64,000 nt of DNA, taken from the NCBI RefSeq assembly GCF_001422485.1, contig NZ_LMNF01000002.1, forward strand, positions 631,949-695,948. Reading direction: 5' to 3'. The stretch comes from Agreia sp. Leaf283. Lineage in GTDB: Bacteria; Actinomycetota; Actinomycetes; Actinomycetales; Microbacteriaceae. A program made the position numbers and the translations under genes. Positions 26,671 to 36,447 of the stretch are shown here, piece by piece (position 1 is the first letter of the stretch; each line of letters opens with the position of its first letter). Under the pieces are notes generated by a model. It made no database searches. It worked only from the letters and a program-made list of their open reading frames with translations, and was not told the DNA's origin.

Positions 26671-28323
26671 ATGACAGAGACTGCACCCGAATCGACCGCC
26701 TGGTGGACCCGCGCCGTGGTCTACCAGATCTATCCGCGCAGCTTCGCCGATTCGAACGGCGACGGCGTCGGCGACCTGGGCGGGATCCGCTCGAAGCTCG
26801 ACCATCTCGCCGAGCTGGGCGTCGACGTGATCTGGCTGTCGCCGATCTACCGCTCGCCCCAGGCCGACAACGGCTACGACATCAGCGACTACGAGGACAT
26901 CGACCCGCTCTTCGGCACGCTGGCGGAGTTCGACCTGCTGCTGGCCGAGGTGCACGAGCGCGGCATGAAGCTGGTGATGGATCTCGTGGTCAACCACACC
27001 AGCGACGAGCATCCCTGGTTCGTCGAGTCGCGTTCGTCGCGCGACAACCCGAAGCGCGACTGGTACATCTGGCGTGATGGGAAGGACGGAGCGGAGCCCA
27101 ACGGCTGGACGAGCGCGTTCAGCGGTCCGGCCTGGGATCTCGACCCGCAGACGGGCCAGTACTACCTCCACCTCTTCGCCGCGAAGCAGCCCGACCTCAA
27201 CTGGCAGAACCCCGAGGTGCGCGACGCCGTGTTCGCCATGATGAACCGCTGGCTCGACCGCGGGGTCGACGGCTTCCGCATGGACGTGATCAACTTCATC
27301 GCCAAGACGGAGTCGGAGCTGGTCGGCACCAGTATCCGGCCGACGATGGGACCGCAGATCCACGACTACCTGCAGGAGATGCACCGGCGGGTGTTCGCGG
27401 GCCGCGACGCCGAGCTGATCACGGTGGGAGAGATGCCCGGCGTCACCGTCGACGACGCCGGCCTCTTCACCGGGGCCGACAGGAAGGAGCTCGACATGGT
27501 GTTCCAGTTCGAGCACGTCGGGCTCGACCACAGCGAGGCGAGCAAGTTCGACAACCTCCCGTTCGATCTCGTCGCCCTCAAGCGGTCTCTCGCCCGGTGG
27601 CAGACGGGCCTCGCATCGACGGGCTGGAACAGCCTCTACTTCGGCAACCACGACCAGCCGCGCTCCGTGTCCCGCTTCGGAGACGACGGACGGTACCGCT
27701 ACGAGTCCGCGACGCTGCTGGCGACGATCCTGCACCTGCACCGCGGAACGCCCTACATCTACCAGGGCGACGAGATCGGCATGACGAACGCAGGCTTCAC
27801 CGCCATCGAGCAGTACGAGGACATCGAGAGCGTGAACCACTACGCCGAGGTCGTCGCCGCCGGCGCCGACCCGGCCACGGTGCTCGAGCAGTTGGCGTTC
27901 CGCAGTCGCGACAACGCCCGCACCCCCGTGCAGTGGACTCCGGGAGCAGAGGCCGGATTCACCACGGGACACCCCTGGATCGAGGTCACCGGCAACGCCG
28001 ACCGGATCAACGTCGAGACGGACCGGGCAGCCGGCGACAGGTCGATCTTCGACTACTACCGGCGCCTCATCGCGCTGCGGCACGAGCTGCCCGTCGTGGC
28101 ACTGGGCGAATTCGCCCTGCTCGAGCCCGAGCATCCGACGCTCTACGCATTCACGCGCACCCGCGGCGACGACCGGCTTCTCGTTGTGGGCAACTGGTCG
28201 GGCGAACCGCTCGACCTGCCCGCGGGGGTGACCGCCGATGCCGGCGAGCACCTGATCGGCAACTACACGGAATGGAACGACACGACCCTCGAGCCGTGGG
28301 AGGTGCGCGTCTACCGCCGCTGA
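26671..28323 (+). CDS. GH13 alpha-glucosidase / oligo-1,6-glucosidase
   Basis: 550 residues. The GH13 set is present: [23 protein letters not shown] with nucleophile D205, TVGEMPGV with acid E254, and FGNHDQPR with D328. [22 protein letters not shown] marks the oligo-1,6-/alpha-glucosidase branch. In this operon it could hydrolyse glucosidic bonds left after galactose removal, for example in sucrose or isomaltose-type sugars. The ATG at 26671 is preferred; a GTG at 26665 overlapping the upstream stop is the alternative. Confidence 0.93.
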   Translation: MTETAPESTAWWTRAVVYQIYPRSFADSNGDGVGDLGGIRSKLDHLAELGVDVIWLSPIYRSPQADNGYDISDYEDIDPLFGTLAEFDLLLAEVHERGMKLVMDLVVNHTSDEHPWFVESRSSRDNPKRDWYIWRDGKDGAEPNGWTSAFSGPAWDLDPQTGQYYLHLFAAKQPDLNWQNPEVRDAVFAMMNRWLDRGVDGFRMDVINFIAKTESELVGTSIRPTMGPQIHDYLQEMHRRVFAGRDAELITVGEMPGVTVDDAGLFTGADRKELDMVFQFEHVGLDHSEASKFDNLPFDLVALKRSLARWQTGLASTGWNSLYFGNHDQPRSVSRFGDDGRYRYESATLLATILHLHRGTPYIYQGDEIGMTNAGFTAIEQYEDIESVNHYAEVVAAGADPATVLEQLAFRSRDNARTPVQWTPGAEAGFTTGHPWIEVTGNADRINVETDRAAGDRSIFDYYRRLIALRHELPVVALGEFALLEPEHPTLYAFTRTRGDDRLLVVGNWSGEPLDLPAGVTADAGEHLIGNYTEWNDTTLEPWEVRVYRR

Positions 28324-28408
28324 GGAGACTCGACGGCCGGGAGGGTGGCCTAGCCTGTTTGTAGCCGCCGCACGGCCGCGCCGTTTTCTCGAAAGGACAT
28401 CGCACCCC

Positions 28409-29926
28409 GTGAAGCTCCACTCCGTTCGCGTCCACCCCAGTTCCGATTCCCTGGAGCGCGCCGACCAGCTCGCACACGCCATCGCCGAGGTCGCCGCCGA
28501 CCCGGTGGCGGTCGACGCCGATGTCACCGAGATGATCATCAACCGGGTGATCGACAACGCCGCGGTCGCCGCGGCCTCGCTCACGCGCAGGCCGGTCGTG
28601 TCGGCGCGCTCGCAGGCCGAACGCCACCCCTACTCCCCCGGCTCGACGGTGTTCGGCCTGACATCGGATGCGCGATTCTCGCCCGAGTGGGCGGCCTGGG
28701 CCAACGGCGTGGCCGTTCGAGAGCTCGACTTCCACGACACGTTCCTCGCGGCCGAGTACTCCCACCCCGGCGACAACATCCCGCCGATCCTGGCCGTGGC
28801 GCAGCACGCCGGTCGCACCGGCGCAGAACTGGTGCGCGGCATCGCCACTGGCTACGAGATCCAGGTCGATCTCGTTCGCGCCATCAGCCTGCACGCCCAC
28901 AAGATCGACCACGTGGCGCACCTCGGCCCGTCGGCCGCGGCCGGCATCGGCACCCTCCTGGGTCTCGACGTCGAGACGATCTTCCAGGCCGTCGGCCAGG
29001 CGCTGCACACCACCACCGCGACGCGGCAGTCACGCAAGGGCGAGATCTCGTCGTGGAAGGCCCACGCTCCCGCCTTCGCCGGCAAGATGGCCGTCGAGGC
29101 GGTCGATCGGGCCATGCGCGGCGAGACCAGCCCGACACCCATCTACGAGGGCGAAGACGGGGTGATCGCGTGGCTGCTCGACGGCCCCGACGCCGCCTAC
29201 GAGGTGCCGCTGCCCATCGCCGGCGAATCGAAGCGCGGAATCCTCGACACCTACACGAAGGAGCACTCGGCCGAGTACCAGGCCCAGGCCTGGATCGACC
29301 TTGCGCGCAGACTGCACAACGAGCATCCGGTTCTCGTCGAGCACCCCGAGCGGATCGGCAGCATCACGATCCACACCAGCCACCACACGCACTTCGTGAT
29401 CGGCTCGGGTGCCGGCGACCCGCAGAAGTACGACCCGACCGCGTCGCGGGAGACCCTCGACCACTCGATCCCGTACATCTTCACGGTGGCCCTGCAGGAC
29501 GGGGCGTGGCACCACGTCGACTCCTACACGCCGGAGCGGGCCGGCCGGGAGGACACCGTGCGCCTCTGGAAGACCGTGCGCACAGTCGAGGACTCGGAGT
29601 GGACGAGGCGGTACCACTCGATCGACCCGCAGGAGAAGGCGTTCGGAGGCCGGGTCGAGATCCTGCTCACCGATGGCACAGTCATCACCGACCAGATCGC
29701 CGTCGCCGACGCGCACCCGCTCGGTGCTCGTCCCTTCGCCCGCGAGCAGTACGTCACGAAGTTCCGCACCCTGGCCGACGGCGTGCTCGAGCAGGCCGAG
29801 ATCGAGCGCTTCCTCTCGGTCGCGGCTCGACTGCCCGAGCTCCGCGCCGACGAACTCGGGGGGCTCACGATCACGGCGAGGCCCGGCCTGTTCGATGGCG
29901 TCACGACCCCGAAGGGACTCTTCTGA
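28409..29926 (+). CDS. prpD: MmgE/PrpD family, 2-methylcitrate dehydratase
   Basis: 505 residues, GTG start with GAAAGGAC upstream. [54 protein letters not shown] and [23 protein letters not shown] are PrpD landmarks. The enzyme dehydrates 2-methylcitrate to 2-methyl-cis-aconitate in propionyl-CoA breakdown. It overlaps prpB by one base (TGATG). The methylcitrate synthase gene is not in the window. Confidence 0.92.
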   Translation: MKLHSVRVHPSSDSLERADQLAHAIAEVAADPVAVDADVTEMIINRVIDNAAVAAASLTRRPVVSARSQAERHPYSPGSTVFGLTSDARFSPEWAAWANGVAVRELDFHDTFLAAEYSHPGDNIPPILAVAQHAGRTGAELVRGIATGYEIQVDLVRAISLHAHKIDHVAHLGPSAAAGIGTLLGLDVETIFQAVGQALHTTTATRQSRKGEISSWKAHAPAFAGKMAVEAVDRAMRGETSPTPIYEGEDGVIAWLLDGPDAAYEVPLPIAGESKRGILDTYTKEHSAEYQAQAWIDLARRLHNEHPVLVEHPERIGSITIHTSHHTHFVIGSGAGDPQKYDPTASRETLDHSIPYIFTVALQDGAWHHVDSYTPERAGREDTVRLWKTVRTVEDSEWTRRYHSIDPQEKAFGGRVEILLTDGTVITDQIAVADAHPLGARPFAREQYVTKFRTLADGVLEQAEIERFLSVAARLPELRADELGGLTITARPGLFDGVTTPKGLF

Positions 29927-30840
29927 TGCTTTACGCCCCCACCACGGCGGCCGACAAGCGCGTCGCTATGCGCGCGGGACTCTCGAGCGGCAGGCTGCAG
30001 CTCTTCCCTGGCGCGTTCAATCCCCTGTCGGCGAAGCTGATCCAGGAGAAGGGCATGGACGGGGTCTACATCTCGGGTGCCGTGCTGTCCGCCGACCTCG
30101 GCCTCCCCGACATCGGGCTCACCACCCTCACTGAGGTCGCCGGCCGCTCCCAGCAGATCGCCCGCATGACCGATCTGCCGTCACTCGTCGACGCCGACAC
30201 CGGATTCGGCGAGCCCATGAACGTGGCGCGCACCATCCAGACGCTCGAAGACGCCGGCGTCGCGGGCATGCACCTCGAAGATCAGGTCAACCCGAAGCGC
30301 TGCGGTCACCTCGACGGCAAGCAGGTCGTCGATCTCGATACAGCCCTCAAGCGCATCAAGGCCGCCGTCGAGGCGCGCCGCGACCCGAACTTCCTCATCA
30401 TGGCCCGAACGGATGCGCGTGGGGTCGACGGCCTGCAGGCCGCGGTCGATCGCGCCAAGGCTCTCGTCGACGCGGGAGCCGACGCGATCTTCCCGGAGGC
30501 CATGGCCTCGCTCGAGGAGTTCGAGGCCGTCCGCGCCGCCGTCGACGTGCCGATCCTCGCGAACATGACCGAGTTCGGCAAGAGCGAGCTCTTCACCACG
30601 CAGCAGCTCGCCGATGTCGGCCTCAATCTGGTGATCTTCCCCGTCTCGCTGCTCCGGCTCGCCATGGGCGCGGCCGAGAGGGGGCTCGACACGATCACGC
30701 GGGAGGGGTCGCTGACGTCGATGCTGCCCGAGATGCAGACCCGCGCCAGGCTCTACGAGGTTCTCGACTACGAGGCGTACAACTCGTTCGACTCGGGGGT
30801 CTTCAACTTCTCGCTCGATCGGCACTTCGGGGTGTCTTAG
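29926..30840 (+). CDS. prpB: Methylisocitrate lyase
   Basis: 304 residues. LFPGAFNPLSAKLIQEKGMDGVYISG, SLVDADTGFGEP, MHLEDQ and the catalytic KRCGH (124-128) define the isocitrate lyase superfamily, PrpB branch. It splits 2-methylisocitrate into pyruvate and succinate. It is coupled to prpD. Its last 38 bp overlap the convergent TetR gene. Confidence 0.92.
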   Translation: MLYAPTTAADKRVAMRAGLSSGRLQLFPGAFNPLSAKLIQEKGMDGVYISGAVLSADLGLPDIGLTTLTEVAGRSQQIARMTDLPSLVDADTGFGEPMNVARTIQTLEDAGVAGMHLEDQVNPKRCGHLDGKQVVDLDTALKRIKAAVEARRDPNFLIMARTDARGVDGLQAAVDRAKALVDAGADAIFPEAMASLEEFEAVRAAVDVPILANMTEFGKSELFTTQQLADVGLNLVIFPVSLLRLAMGAAERGLDTITREGSLTSMLPEMQTRARLYEVLDYEAYNSFDSGVFNFSLDRHFGVS

Positions 30841-31411
30841 CAGGCTGCACCAGCCTCGCGGCGGCCCGCACCGCCGACGCGCGTCGCCGGGCCACGACCT
30901 CCGGTGTCACGTCGAGCCCGGAGTCGGCGAAGATTCCCGGGGCGCTCGCCCAGGTCGAGGCCAGGCCGAACAGCATCGCCACCAGATCCTCGGGCTCCCA
31001 CTCGTCGTCGATGCGACCGTCGACCTGTGCCCGGCGAAGCAGCTCTCCTTCGGAGAAGAGTCGCGAGCGGTCCTCGTCGACCAGCAGAGCCGAGATCCCT
31101 TCGAGCCTGGCCCAGTGCAGCATTCTCAGATGCTCGGGATGGGTCATCGTGTGGTCGAAGACCCGCCCCACGAACTCGGGCAGGTCGTCGACGTCGATCG
31201 GTATGGCGTCGGCGACATCGTGCTGGTTGAGCTCGAGAACCTGTTGGAAGAGCGAGACCTTGTCGCCGAAGTAGGCGTACAGCCTCTCCTTGCTCGCGTT
31301 GGCCGCCGCCGCGATCCGGTCTACTCGCGCCCCCGCGAGTCCGAAGTCGGCGAACTCCGTGCGCGCAGCATCGAGAATTCGTCTTCTGGTCGCTTCACCA
31401 TCGCTTCTCAT
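30803..31411 (-). CDS. TetR family transcriptional regulator
   Basis: 202 residues from the ATG at 31411. The N-terminal HTH is TRRRILDAARTEFADFGLAGARVDRIAAAANASKERLYAYFGDK, the standard TetR pattern; the rest is helical. It is divergent to a DHA2 transporter across 58 bp and most likely represses it. The C-terminus runs 38 bp into the end of prpB on the other strand. Confidence 0.87.
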   Translation of the reverse strand: MRSDGEATRRRILDAARTEFADFGLAGARVDRIAAAANASKERLYAYFGDKVSLFQQVLELNQHDVADAIPIDVDDLPEFVGRVFDHTMTHPEHLRMLHWARLEGISALLVDEDRSRLFSEGELLRRAQVDGRIDDEWEPEDLVAMLFGLASTWASAPGIFADSGLDVTPEVVARRRASAVRAAARLVQPAKTPRSADRARS

Positions 31412-31442
31412 GACTGATAGTCTAGCTAAGCCAACCAACCAG

Positions 31443-31452
31443 TTCGTACGAA
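31443..31452. promoter_or_regulatory. Palindrome between tetR and the MFS gene (operator candidate)
   Basis: TTCGTACGAA is a perfect 10-bp palindrome in the 58-bp gap between divergent tetR and MFS starts, where a TetR dimer would be expected to bind. The repeat AACCAACCAG lies just before it. Confidence 0.4.
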
Positions 31453-31469
31453 TAGGATCCCGCTTCTTC

Positions 31470-32951
31470 ATGACGTCCCCCTCCACCGCCTCGACCGAGG
31501 CCGTCCACGATCACGCCGCACACCCCCGCAGGTGGTGGCTGCTCGCCGTTCTCGCACTCGCGCAGCTCATGGTCGTGCTCGACGGAACGATCGTGAACAT
31601 CGCCCTTCCCGACGCGCAGCTCGAGCTCGGCATGAGTGATGGAGACCGCACGTGGGTCGTCACGATCTATGCGCTCGCATTCGGCTCGCTCCTGCTGCTC
31701 GGCGGACGCATCGCCGACTACTGGGGCCGCAAGCGGTCGTTCATGCTCGGCATGGTGGGCTTCGCCATCGCCTCGGGAATCGGCGGATTCGCCGCGACGA
31801 CCGAGCAGCTGCTGATCGCCCGCGGCCTGCAGGGCGCATTCGCGGCGCTGCTCGCCCCCGCCTCCCTCGCCATCCTCACGATCACCTTCCCCAACGGCAA
31901 AGACCGCATCAAGGCCTTCGCCGTCTACGGCGCGATCGGTGGAGGCGGCGCGGCCGTAGGCCTGCTGCTCGGCGGCGTGCTCACCGAGTACGCGAGCTGG
32001 GGCTGGTGCCTGCTGGTCAACGTGCCGATCGCCGTGGTCGCGATCATCGCCGGCTTCCCCCTGATCCGCGAGAGCCGCGCACACGGCAACACCCGCTACG
32101 ACCTGCCCGGAACCGTCCTGGTCGTGGGCGGTCTCGCATCGCTCGTCTACGGCTTCTCGCAGGCCGAGAACGGATGGGGTCGCTGGGAGACCATCGGCTT
32201 CCTCGCCCTCGGCGTCGTCCTGCTTGCCGCCTTCGTCTGGGTCGAGTCGCGGGCGTCCAACCCGCTCCTGCCCCTGCGGGTCATCCTGAACCGCGTCCGC
32301 GGCGGGGCGTTCCTGGTATCGCTCCTCACCGGTGCGGCGCTTCTGGGCGGACTGCTCTTCCTCACGTTCTACTTCCAGATCGTTCTCGGCTTCTCTCCCC
32401 TGCAGTCCGGACTCGCCTCGCTGCCCATGACGTTCACCATCATGATCGGCGCCACGGTTCTGTCGAGGTTCCTCCCCGTGATCGGCGTGCGCATTCCGAT
32501 GACGGTCGGCCCGATCGTCGCCGCGGCCGGCCTCGGCTGGCTGTCGTTCATCACGGTCGAGGGCGACTATGTCGTCCAGGTGCTGCCCGGCGTCATCCTG
32601 CTCGGCATCGGACTCGCCTGCATCTTCGTTCCCCTGCAGAACGTGGCGCTCTCGGGCATCGATGAGCACGACGCCGGTGTCGCTAGCGCTGCCGTGTCGG
32701 CGACCCAGCAGATCGGCGGATCGATCGGAACCGCTCTGTTCACCGCGCTCTACACCGCGGCGATCTCCGCGTACCTGGCCGCGAATCCGCCGTCTGAGAC
32801 GGCACAGCTCGAGGCCTTCGTGAGCGGCTACTCCACCGCGTTCCTCTGGGCTGCGGGGCTCATTCTGCTGGCCGCGCCCATCTCGTTCTTCCTCGTGCGT
32901 CCGTCGAAGGACGAGATGATGAACGTGCCCGACGCGGTTCACCTGGGCTGA
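31470..32951 (+). CDS. MFS transporter, DHA2 family
   Basis: 493 residues, 14 predicted helices. LAQLMVVLDGTIVNIALPDAQ (motif D1), GGRIADYWGRKR (motif A) and GAIGGGGAAVGLLLGGVL (motif C) are intact. The C-terminal half has SATQQIGGSIGTALFTALY. This is a proton-driven efflux pump, probably controlled by the adjacent TetR. ATG at 31470; a longer open frame overlaps tetR and is not needed. Confidence 0.9.
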   Translation: MTSPSTASTEAVHDHAAHPRRWWLLAVLALAQLMVVLDGTIVNIALPDAQLELGMSDGDRTWVVTIYALAFGSLLLLGGRIADYWGRKRSFMLGMVGFAIASGIGGFAATTEQLLIARGLQGAFAALLAPASLAILTITFPNGKDRIKAFAVYGAIGGGGAAVGLLLGGVLTEYASWGWCLLVNVPIAVVAIIAGFPLIRESRAHGNTRYDLPGTVLVVGGLASLVYGFSQAENGWGRWETIGFLALGVVLLAAFVWVESRASNPLLPLRVILNRVRGGAFLVSLLTGAALLGGLLFLTFYFQIVLGFSPLQSGLASLPMTFTIMIGATVLSRFLPVIGVRIPMTVGPIVAAAGLGWLSFITVEGDYVVQVLPGVILLGIGLACIFVPLQNVALSGIDEHDAGVASAAVSATQQIGGSIGTALFTALYTAAISAYLAANPPSETAQLEAFVSGYSTAFLWAAGLILLAAPISFFLVRPSKDEMMNVPDAVHLG

Positions 32952-32977
32952 GCCCGAGCCGCTACGGTGGAGGCACT

Positions 32978-33925
32978 ATGAACACTGCCTCCACCCGGTC
33001 CGACGTCCCGCTGTCCGGAACCGAATACACACTGACCTTCGGCGAGTACACCGCAGACATTGCGGGAGTGGGTGCCAGCCTGCGCACGCTGCGATACCGG
33101 GGCCGCGACCTCGTCGTTCCGTTCGATGCCGACGAGGTGCGTCCAGCGTTCCGCGGCGCCGTGCTCGCGCCCTGGCCGAACCGCGTGGTCGACGGCCGAT
33201 ACACCTTCCACGGCACCGAATACGAGCTGGCACTTACCGAGCCGAAGCGAGGCCACGCGCTGCACGGCCTGGCCGCCTGGCAGGAGTGGTCGCTCGTGGA
33301 GGCCGGCGAGGCGTTCGTCGAACTGGCGTTCCGCGTCGAGGCGCAGTCGGGTTACCCGTTCCGTATCGACCTGGTCGCTCGCTACGAGCTCACGGTCGAC
33401 GGCTTGTCGACGACCATCCGCGCGACGAACTCGGGCCGCGCTGCCGCACCCTACGGAACCGGCCCGCATCCGTATCTCGTCGCGGGACCGGGCCGCGTCG
33501 ACGACTGGTCGCTCGAGCTGCCCGCCCGCGCCGTGCTCACGGTCACGCCCGATCGCCTGATTCCCGTCGACCTGGCCGATGTCGAGCTCGAAGATGACGG
33601 GGCATTCGACTTCGTCGCATCCCGGCCCATCGACTCGACGTTCATCGACCACGCGTTCACCGAGCTCGAGCGGGATGCCTCGGGTCTCGCCACCGTGCGG
33701 GTCACCACCCACGACGGCTCGTCGGGCGTCGGCATCAGCTGGGGCACGGAGTGCCAGTGGGTTCAGATCCACACGGCCGACCAGCCGGCGCCATCGATCA
33801 GCAGGCTCGGCCTCGCGGTCGAGCCGATGACGTGCCCGCCCGACGCGTTCAACACGGGCACAGACCTCGTCGTGCTCGATCCCGGCGAGGAGCACACCGC
33901 CGGCTGGACGATCTTCGCCCTCTGA
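32978..33925 (+). CDS. Aldose 1-epimerase family protein
   Basis: 315 residues. VPFDADEVRPAFRGAVLAPWPNRVVDGRYTF, KRGHALHGLAAW with the base His (GHALHG), GTGPHPYL with the acid His, and C-terminal FNTGTDLVVLDPGE match the GalM-like fold, in the actinobacterial subgroup. It would interconvert anomers of aldohexoses in the cytoplasm, useful next to the galactoside genes although not in their operon. Confidence 0.88.
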   Translation: MNTASTRSDVPLSGTEYTLTFGEYTADIAGVGASLRTLRYRGRDLVVPFDADEVRPAFRGAVLAPWPNRVVDGRYTFHGTEYELALTEPKRGHALHGLAAWQEWSLVEAGEAFVELAFRVEAQSGYPFRIDLVARYELTVDGLSTTIRATNSGRAAAPYGTGPHPYLVAGPGRVDDWSLELPARAVLTVTPDRLIPVDLADVELEDDGAFDFVASRPIDSTFIDHAFTELERDASGLATVRVTTHDGSSGVGISWGTECQWVQIHTADQPAPSISRLGLAVEPMTCPPDAFNTGTDLVVLDPGEEHTAGWTIFAL

Positions 33926-33926
33926 C

Positions 33927-33960
33927 GAACTCGTTCCCCGCTCAACGAACTCGTCCCCCG
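33927..33960. repeat. Two tandem copies of ACGAACTCGTYCCCC
   Basis: ACGAACTCGTTCCCC and ACGAACTCGTCCCCC follow each other just after the epimerase stop codon, ahead of the long inverted repeat. No function is evident. Confidence 0.6.
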
Positions 33961-33965
33961 TTAAC

Positions 33966-34026
33966 AGACTCCGTTCCCTGAGCCTGTCGAAGGGATGCCC
34001 TTCGACAGGCTCAGGGAACGGAGTCT
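33966..34026. repeat. Perfect 29-bp inverted repeat (REP-like), CTTCGACAGGCTCAGGG type
   Basis: Arms 33966-33994 and 33998-34026 are exact reverse complements with a 3-base loop. Each arm contains CCCTTCGACAGGCTCAGGG, a dispersed repeat known from many bacterial genomes. It sits between the epimerase and glpK 3' ends, so it can act as a bidirectional transcription stop. Confidence 0.85.
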
Positions 34027-34040
34027 CCTGCGGGCGGAAC

Positions 34041-35501
34041 CTACTCGATGACGTCCTCGTCGACCCAGTCGAGGGTCTTCGTGACGGCCTTCTTCCAGTT
34101 GCGGTAGAGGCGCTCGCGCTCGGCATCGTCCATGTTGGGGGTCCAACGCTGGTCTTCCTGCCAGTTCTTGCGCAGGTCGTCGAGGTTGTCCCAGTAGCCC
34201 ACCGCGAGGCCGGCCGCGTAGGCGGCACCGAGGGCCGTGGTCTCGGCGACCACCGGGCGCACGACGGGCACGTTCAGGATGTCGGCCTGGAACTGCAGCA
34301 GGGTGTCGTTGGCCGTGGCTCCGCCGTCGACCTTGAGCTCGGTGAGCGGAACGCCGGAGTCGGCGTTGACCGCGTCGAGCACCTCTCGCGTCTGGAACGC
34401 GATGGACTCCAGCGCTGCGCGAGCGATGTGGCCCTTGTTCACGAACCGGGTCAGTCCGACCAGCGCCCCACGGGCATCCGATCGCCAGTGCGGCGCGAAC
34501 AGGCCCGAGAATGCCGGCACGAAGTAGGCACCGCCGTTGTCGTCGACCGTCTTCGCGAGGACCTCGATGTCGGGAGCGCTCTGGATGATGCCCAGATTGT
34601 CGCGCAGCCACTGCACAAGGGAGCCGGTGACGGCGATGGAGCCTTCGAGGGCGTAGTGGGTCTCGCCGTCTCCGAGCTTGTAGCCGATGGTGGTGAGCAG
34701 GCCGTTCTCGCTTTTGACGATGTCGGTTCCGGTGTTGAAGATCAAGAAGTTTCCGGTGCCGTAGGTGTTCAGGATGCCGGCGACGGGAACCTCGCGGAGG
34801 AGGCTCGAGTCGGACACGGTGCCGTAGACCTCGGAGGAAGAGCGCACCTCGGGGAGCATCGACTTGGGGACATCGAACGCCTTCAGGATCTCGTCGTCCC
34901 ATTCGAGGGTCTTGAGGTCGAGGAAGAGCGTGCGGCTGGCGTTGGTGACGTCGGTCGCGTGGACTCCCCCGTTGACGCCGCCGGTCAGGTTCCAGAGAAC
35001 CCACGTGTCGGTCGTTCCGAAGATGAGGTCGCCGGCCTCGGCGCGCTCGCGGGCGCCCTCGACGTTCTCGAGGATCCACACGATCTTGGTGCCGGCGAAG
35101 TATGTCGACAGGGGAAGACCCACGGTGTCCTTGAAGCGGTCTCCGCCGCCATCGGCCGACAGTCGGTCGACGATGGACTGGGTGCGGGTGTCCTGCCAGA
35201 CGATGGCGTTGTAGACGGGCTCGCCGGTGTTCTTGTCCCAGACCACGGCGGTCTCGCGCTGGTTGGTGATGCCGACGGCGACGATGTCGTGGCGGGTCAA
35301 GTTGGCCTTGGAGAGTGCCTGGCCGATGACCTCGCGGACGTTGTCCCAGATCTCCTTCGGGTTGTGCTCGACCCAACCGGCCTTCGGGAAGATCTGCTCG
35401 TGCTCCTTCTGACCGGTCGAGACGATGCCGCCCTCGTGGTTGAAGATGATCGCGCGGGAACTCGTGGTTCCCTGGTCGATCGCAATGACGTACTTGCTCA
35501 T
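34041..35501 (-). CDS. glpK: Glycerol kinase lacking the catalytic-Asp segment
   Basis: 486 residues against about 505 in the family. N-terminal [39 protein letters not shown] and [17 protein letters not shown] are all intact. However, residues V-A-G-I-L (ending at 244) run straight into NTYGTG at 245. In all GlpK proteins I know, 19 residues starting GDQQAA, including the catalytic Asp (D245 in E. coli), lie between them. The frame is preserved (57 bp missing at 34769/34770). Normal GlpK phosphorylates glycerol to glycerol-3-phosphate. This protein is predicted inactive, or the gap is a sequence error. It is last in glpD-glpF-glpK. Confidence 0.93.
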   Translation of the reverse strand: MSKYVIAIDQGTTSSRAIIFNHEGGIVSTGQKEHEQIFPKAGWVEHNPKEIWDNVREVIGQALSKANLTRHDIVAVGITNQRETAVVWDKNTGEPVYNAIVWQDTRTQSIVDRLSADGGGDRFKDTVGLPLSTYFAGTKIVWILENVEGARERAEAGDLIFGTTDTWVLWNLTGGVNGGVHATDVTNASRTLFLDLKTLEWDDEILKAFDVPKSMLPEVRSSSEVYGTVSDSSLLREVPVAGILNTYGTGNFLIFNTGTDIVKSENGLLTTIGYKLGDGETHYALEGSIAVTGSLVQWLRDNLGIIQSAPDIEVLAKTVDDNGGAYFVPAFSGLFAPHWRSDARGALVGLTRFVNKGHIARAALESIAFQTREVLDAVNADSGVPLTELKVDGGATANDTLLQFQADILNVPVVRPVVAETTALGAAYAAGLAVGYWDNLDDLRKNWQEDQRWTPNMDDAERERLYRNWKKAVTKTLDWVDEDVIE

Positions 35502-35546
35502 GACTAACTCCTTCGTTATGTGGTTCTGCTGAGCGGAAAAGCTTGC

Positions 35547-36308
35547 TTACGTGAGGATGGGGAGGAGCGGCACGGCGGCGAGGCCGGCCAAAACGCCACC
35601 GACGATGGGCCCGAGCACCGGCACCCAGGAGTAGGACCAGTCGGAGGATCCCTTGCCCTTGATCGGGAGGATGAAGTGGGCGATGCGCGGGCCGAGGTCA
35701 CGGGCCGGGTTGATGGCGTACCCGGTCGGGCCACCGAGGGATGCGCCGATCGCGATCACGAGGATGGCGACGGGAAGAGCGCCCAGGGCTGCAAGGCCGC
35801 CCTCGCCCTGTCGTCCGCCACCGAAGCCGATGACGACGAAGACGAGCACGAAGGTGCCGATGACCTCGGTGAGGAAGTTCCAGCCGTAGGAGCGGATCGC
35901 CGGTCCGGTGGAGAACACACCGAGCTTGTTGGCCGCGTCGGGCTCTTCATCGAAGTGCTGCTTGTACGCGAGCCACACGAACACGGCACCGATGATCGCA
36001 CCCAGCAGCTGAGCCGCGATGTAGGTGAGGATCGACGCGATGTTCACGGGCACACCGGAGCCGAACTCGGTGGCGCCGTTCGCGACCAGGCCGAGGGTCA
36101 CGGCCGGGTTCAGGTGCGCACCACTGTTGTACGACACGATCACACCGGAGAACACGGCGAAGCCCCACCCGATGTTGACCATCAGGAAGCCGCCATTGAA
36201 ACCCTTGTTCTTCACGAGAGCGACGTTCGCCACCACACCGCAACCCAGCAGAACGAGCAGGGCCGTGCCTACCAGCTCTGCGAGAAATACAACTCCGAGA
36301 TTGTCCAC
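35547..36308 (-). CDS. glpF: Glycerol facilitator (MIP/aquaglyceroporin)
   Basis: 253 residues, six helices, GTG start behind AAGGAAGG. Two half-helix motifs are seen: SGAHLNPAVTLG (N67-A69) and GYAINPARDLGPR (N200-D204). The Asp after the second NPAR is characteristic of glycerol-conducting members. It passes glycerol through the membrane for GlpK. It is 45 bp upstream of glpK. Confidence 0.93.
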   Translation of the reverse strand: MDNLGVVFLAELVGTALLVLLGCGVVANVALVKNKGFNGGFLMVNIGWGFAVFSGVIVSYNSGAHLNPAVTLGLVANGATEFGSGVPVNIASILTYIAAQLLGAIIGAVFVWLAYKQHFDEEPDAANKLGVFSTGPAIRSYGWNFLTEVIGTFVLVFVVIGFGGGRQGEGGLAALGALPVAILVIAIGASLGGPTGYAINPARDLGPRIAHFILPIKGKGSSDWSYSWVPVLGPIVGGVLAGLAAVPLLPILT

Positions 36309-36323
36309 GTTGACCTTCCTTAT

Positions 36324-36339
36324 GTGACGTCCACGTCAC
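36324..36339. promoter_or_regulatory. Palindrome GTGACGT-CC-ACGTCAC before glpF
   Basis: Perfect 7-bp arms, ending 16 bp upstream of the glpF start. Its place between a terminator hairpin and the ribosome-binding site suggests an operator or mRNA hairpin that separately controls glpF-glpK. Confidence 0.45.
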
Positions 36340-36351
36340 CTTGATGAGAAT

Positions 36352-36377
36352 GAGGGGCCGACTTACGTCGGCCCCTC
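36352..36377 (-). terminator. Hairpin terminator between glpD and glpF
   Basis: Perfect 11-bp stem GAGGGGCCGAC / GTCGGCCCCTC with loop TTAC, 70 bp past the glpD stop. On the minus strand it is followed by ATTCTCAT, a weak T-run. It would separate glpD from glpFK transcripts. Confidence 0.65.
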
Positions 36378-36447
36378 CATGACGCTAGCGATCAGTTGTC
36401 GAGTCAAACAACTGATTCGCGTGCACGTCTGTTCAGACTGCGGGCGA

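Noticed and set aside
26611-28584. A 657-codon minus-strand open frame
   Set aside because: It is antisense to the GH13 gene.
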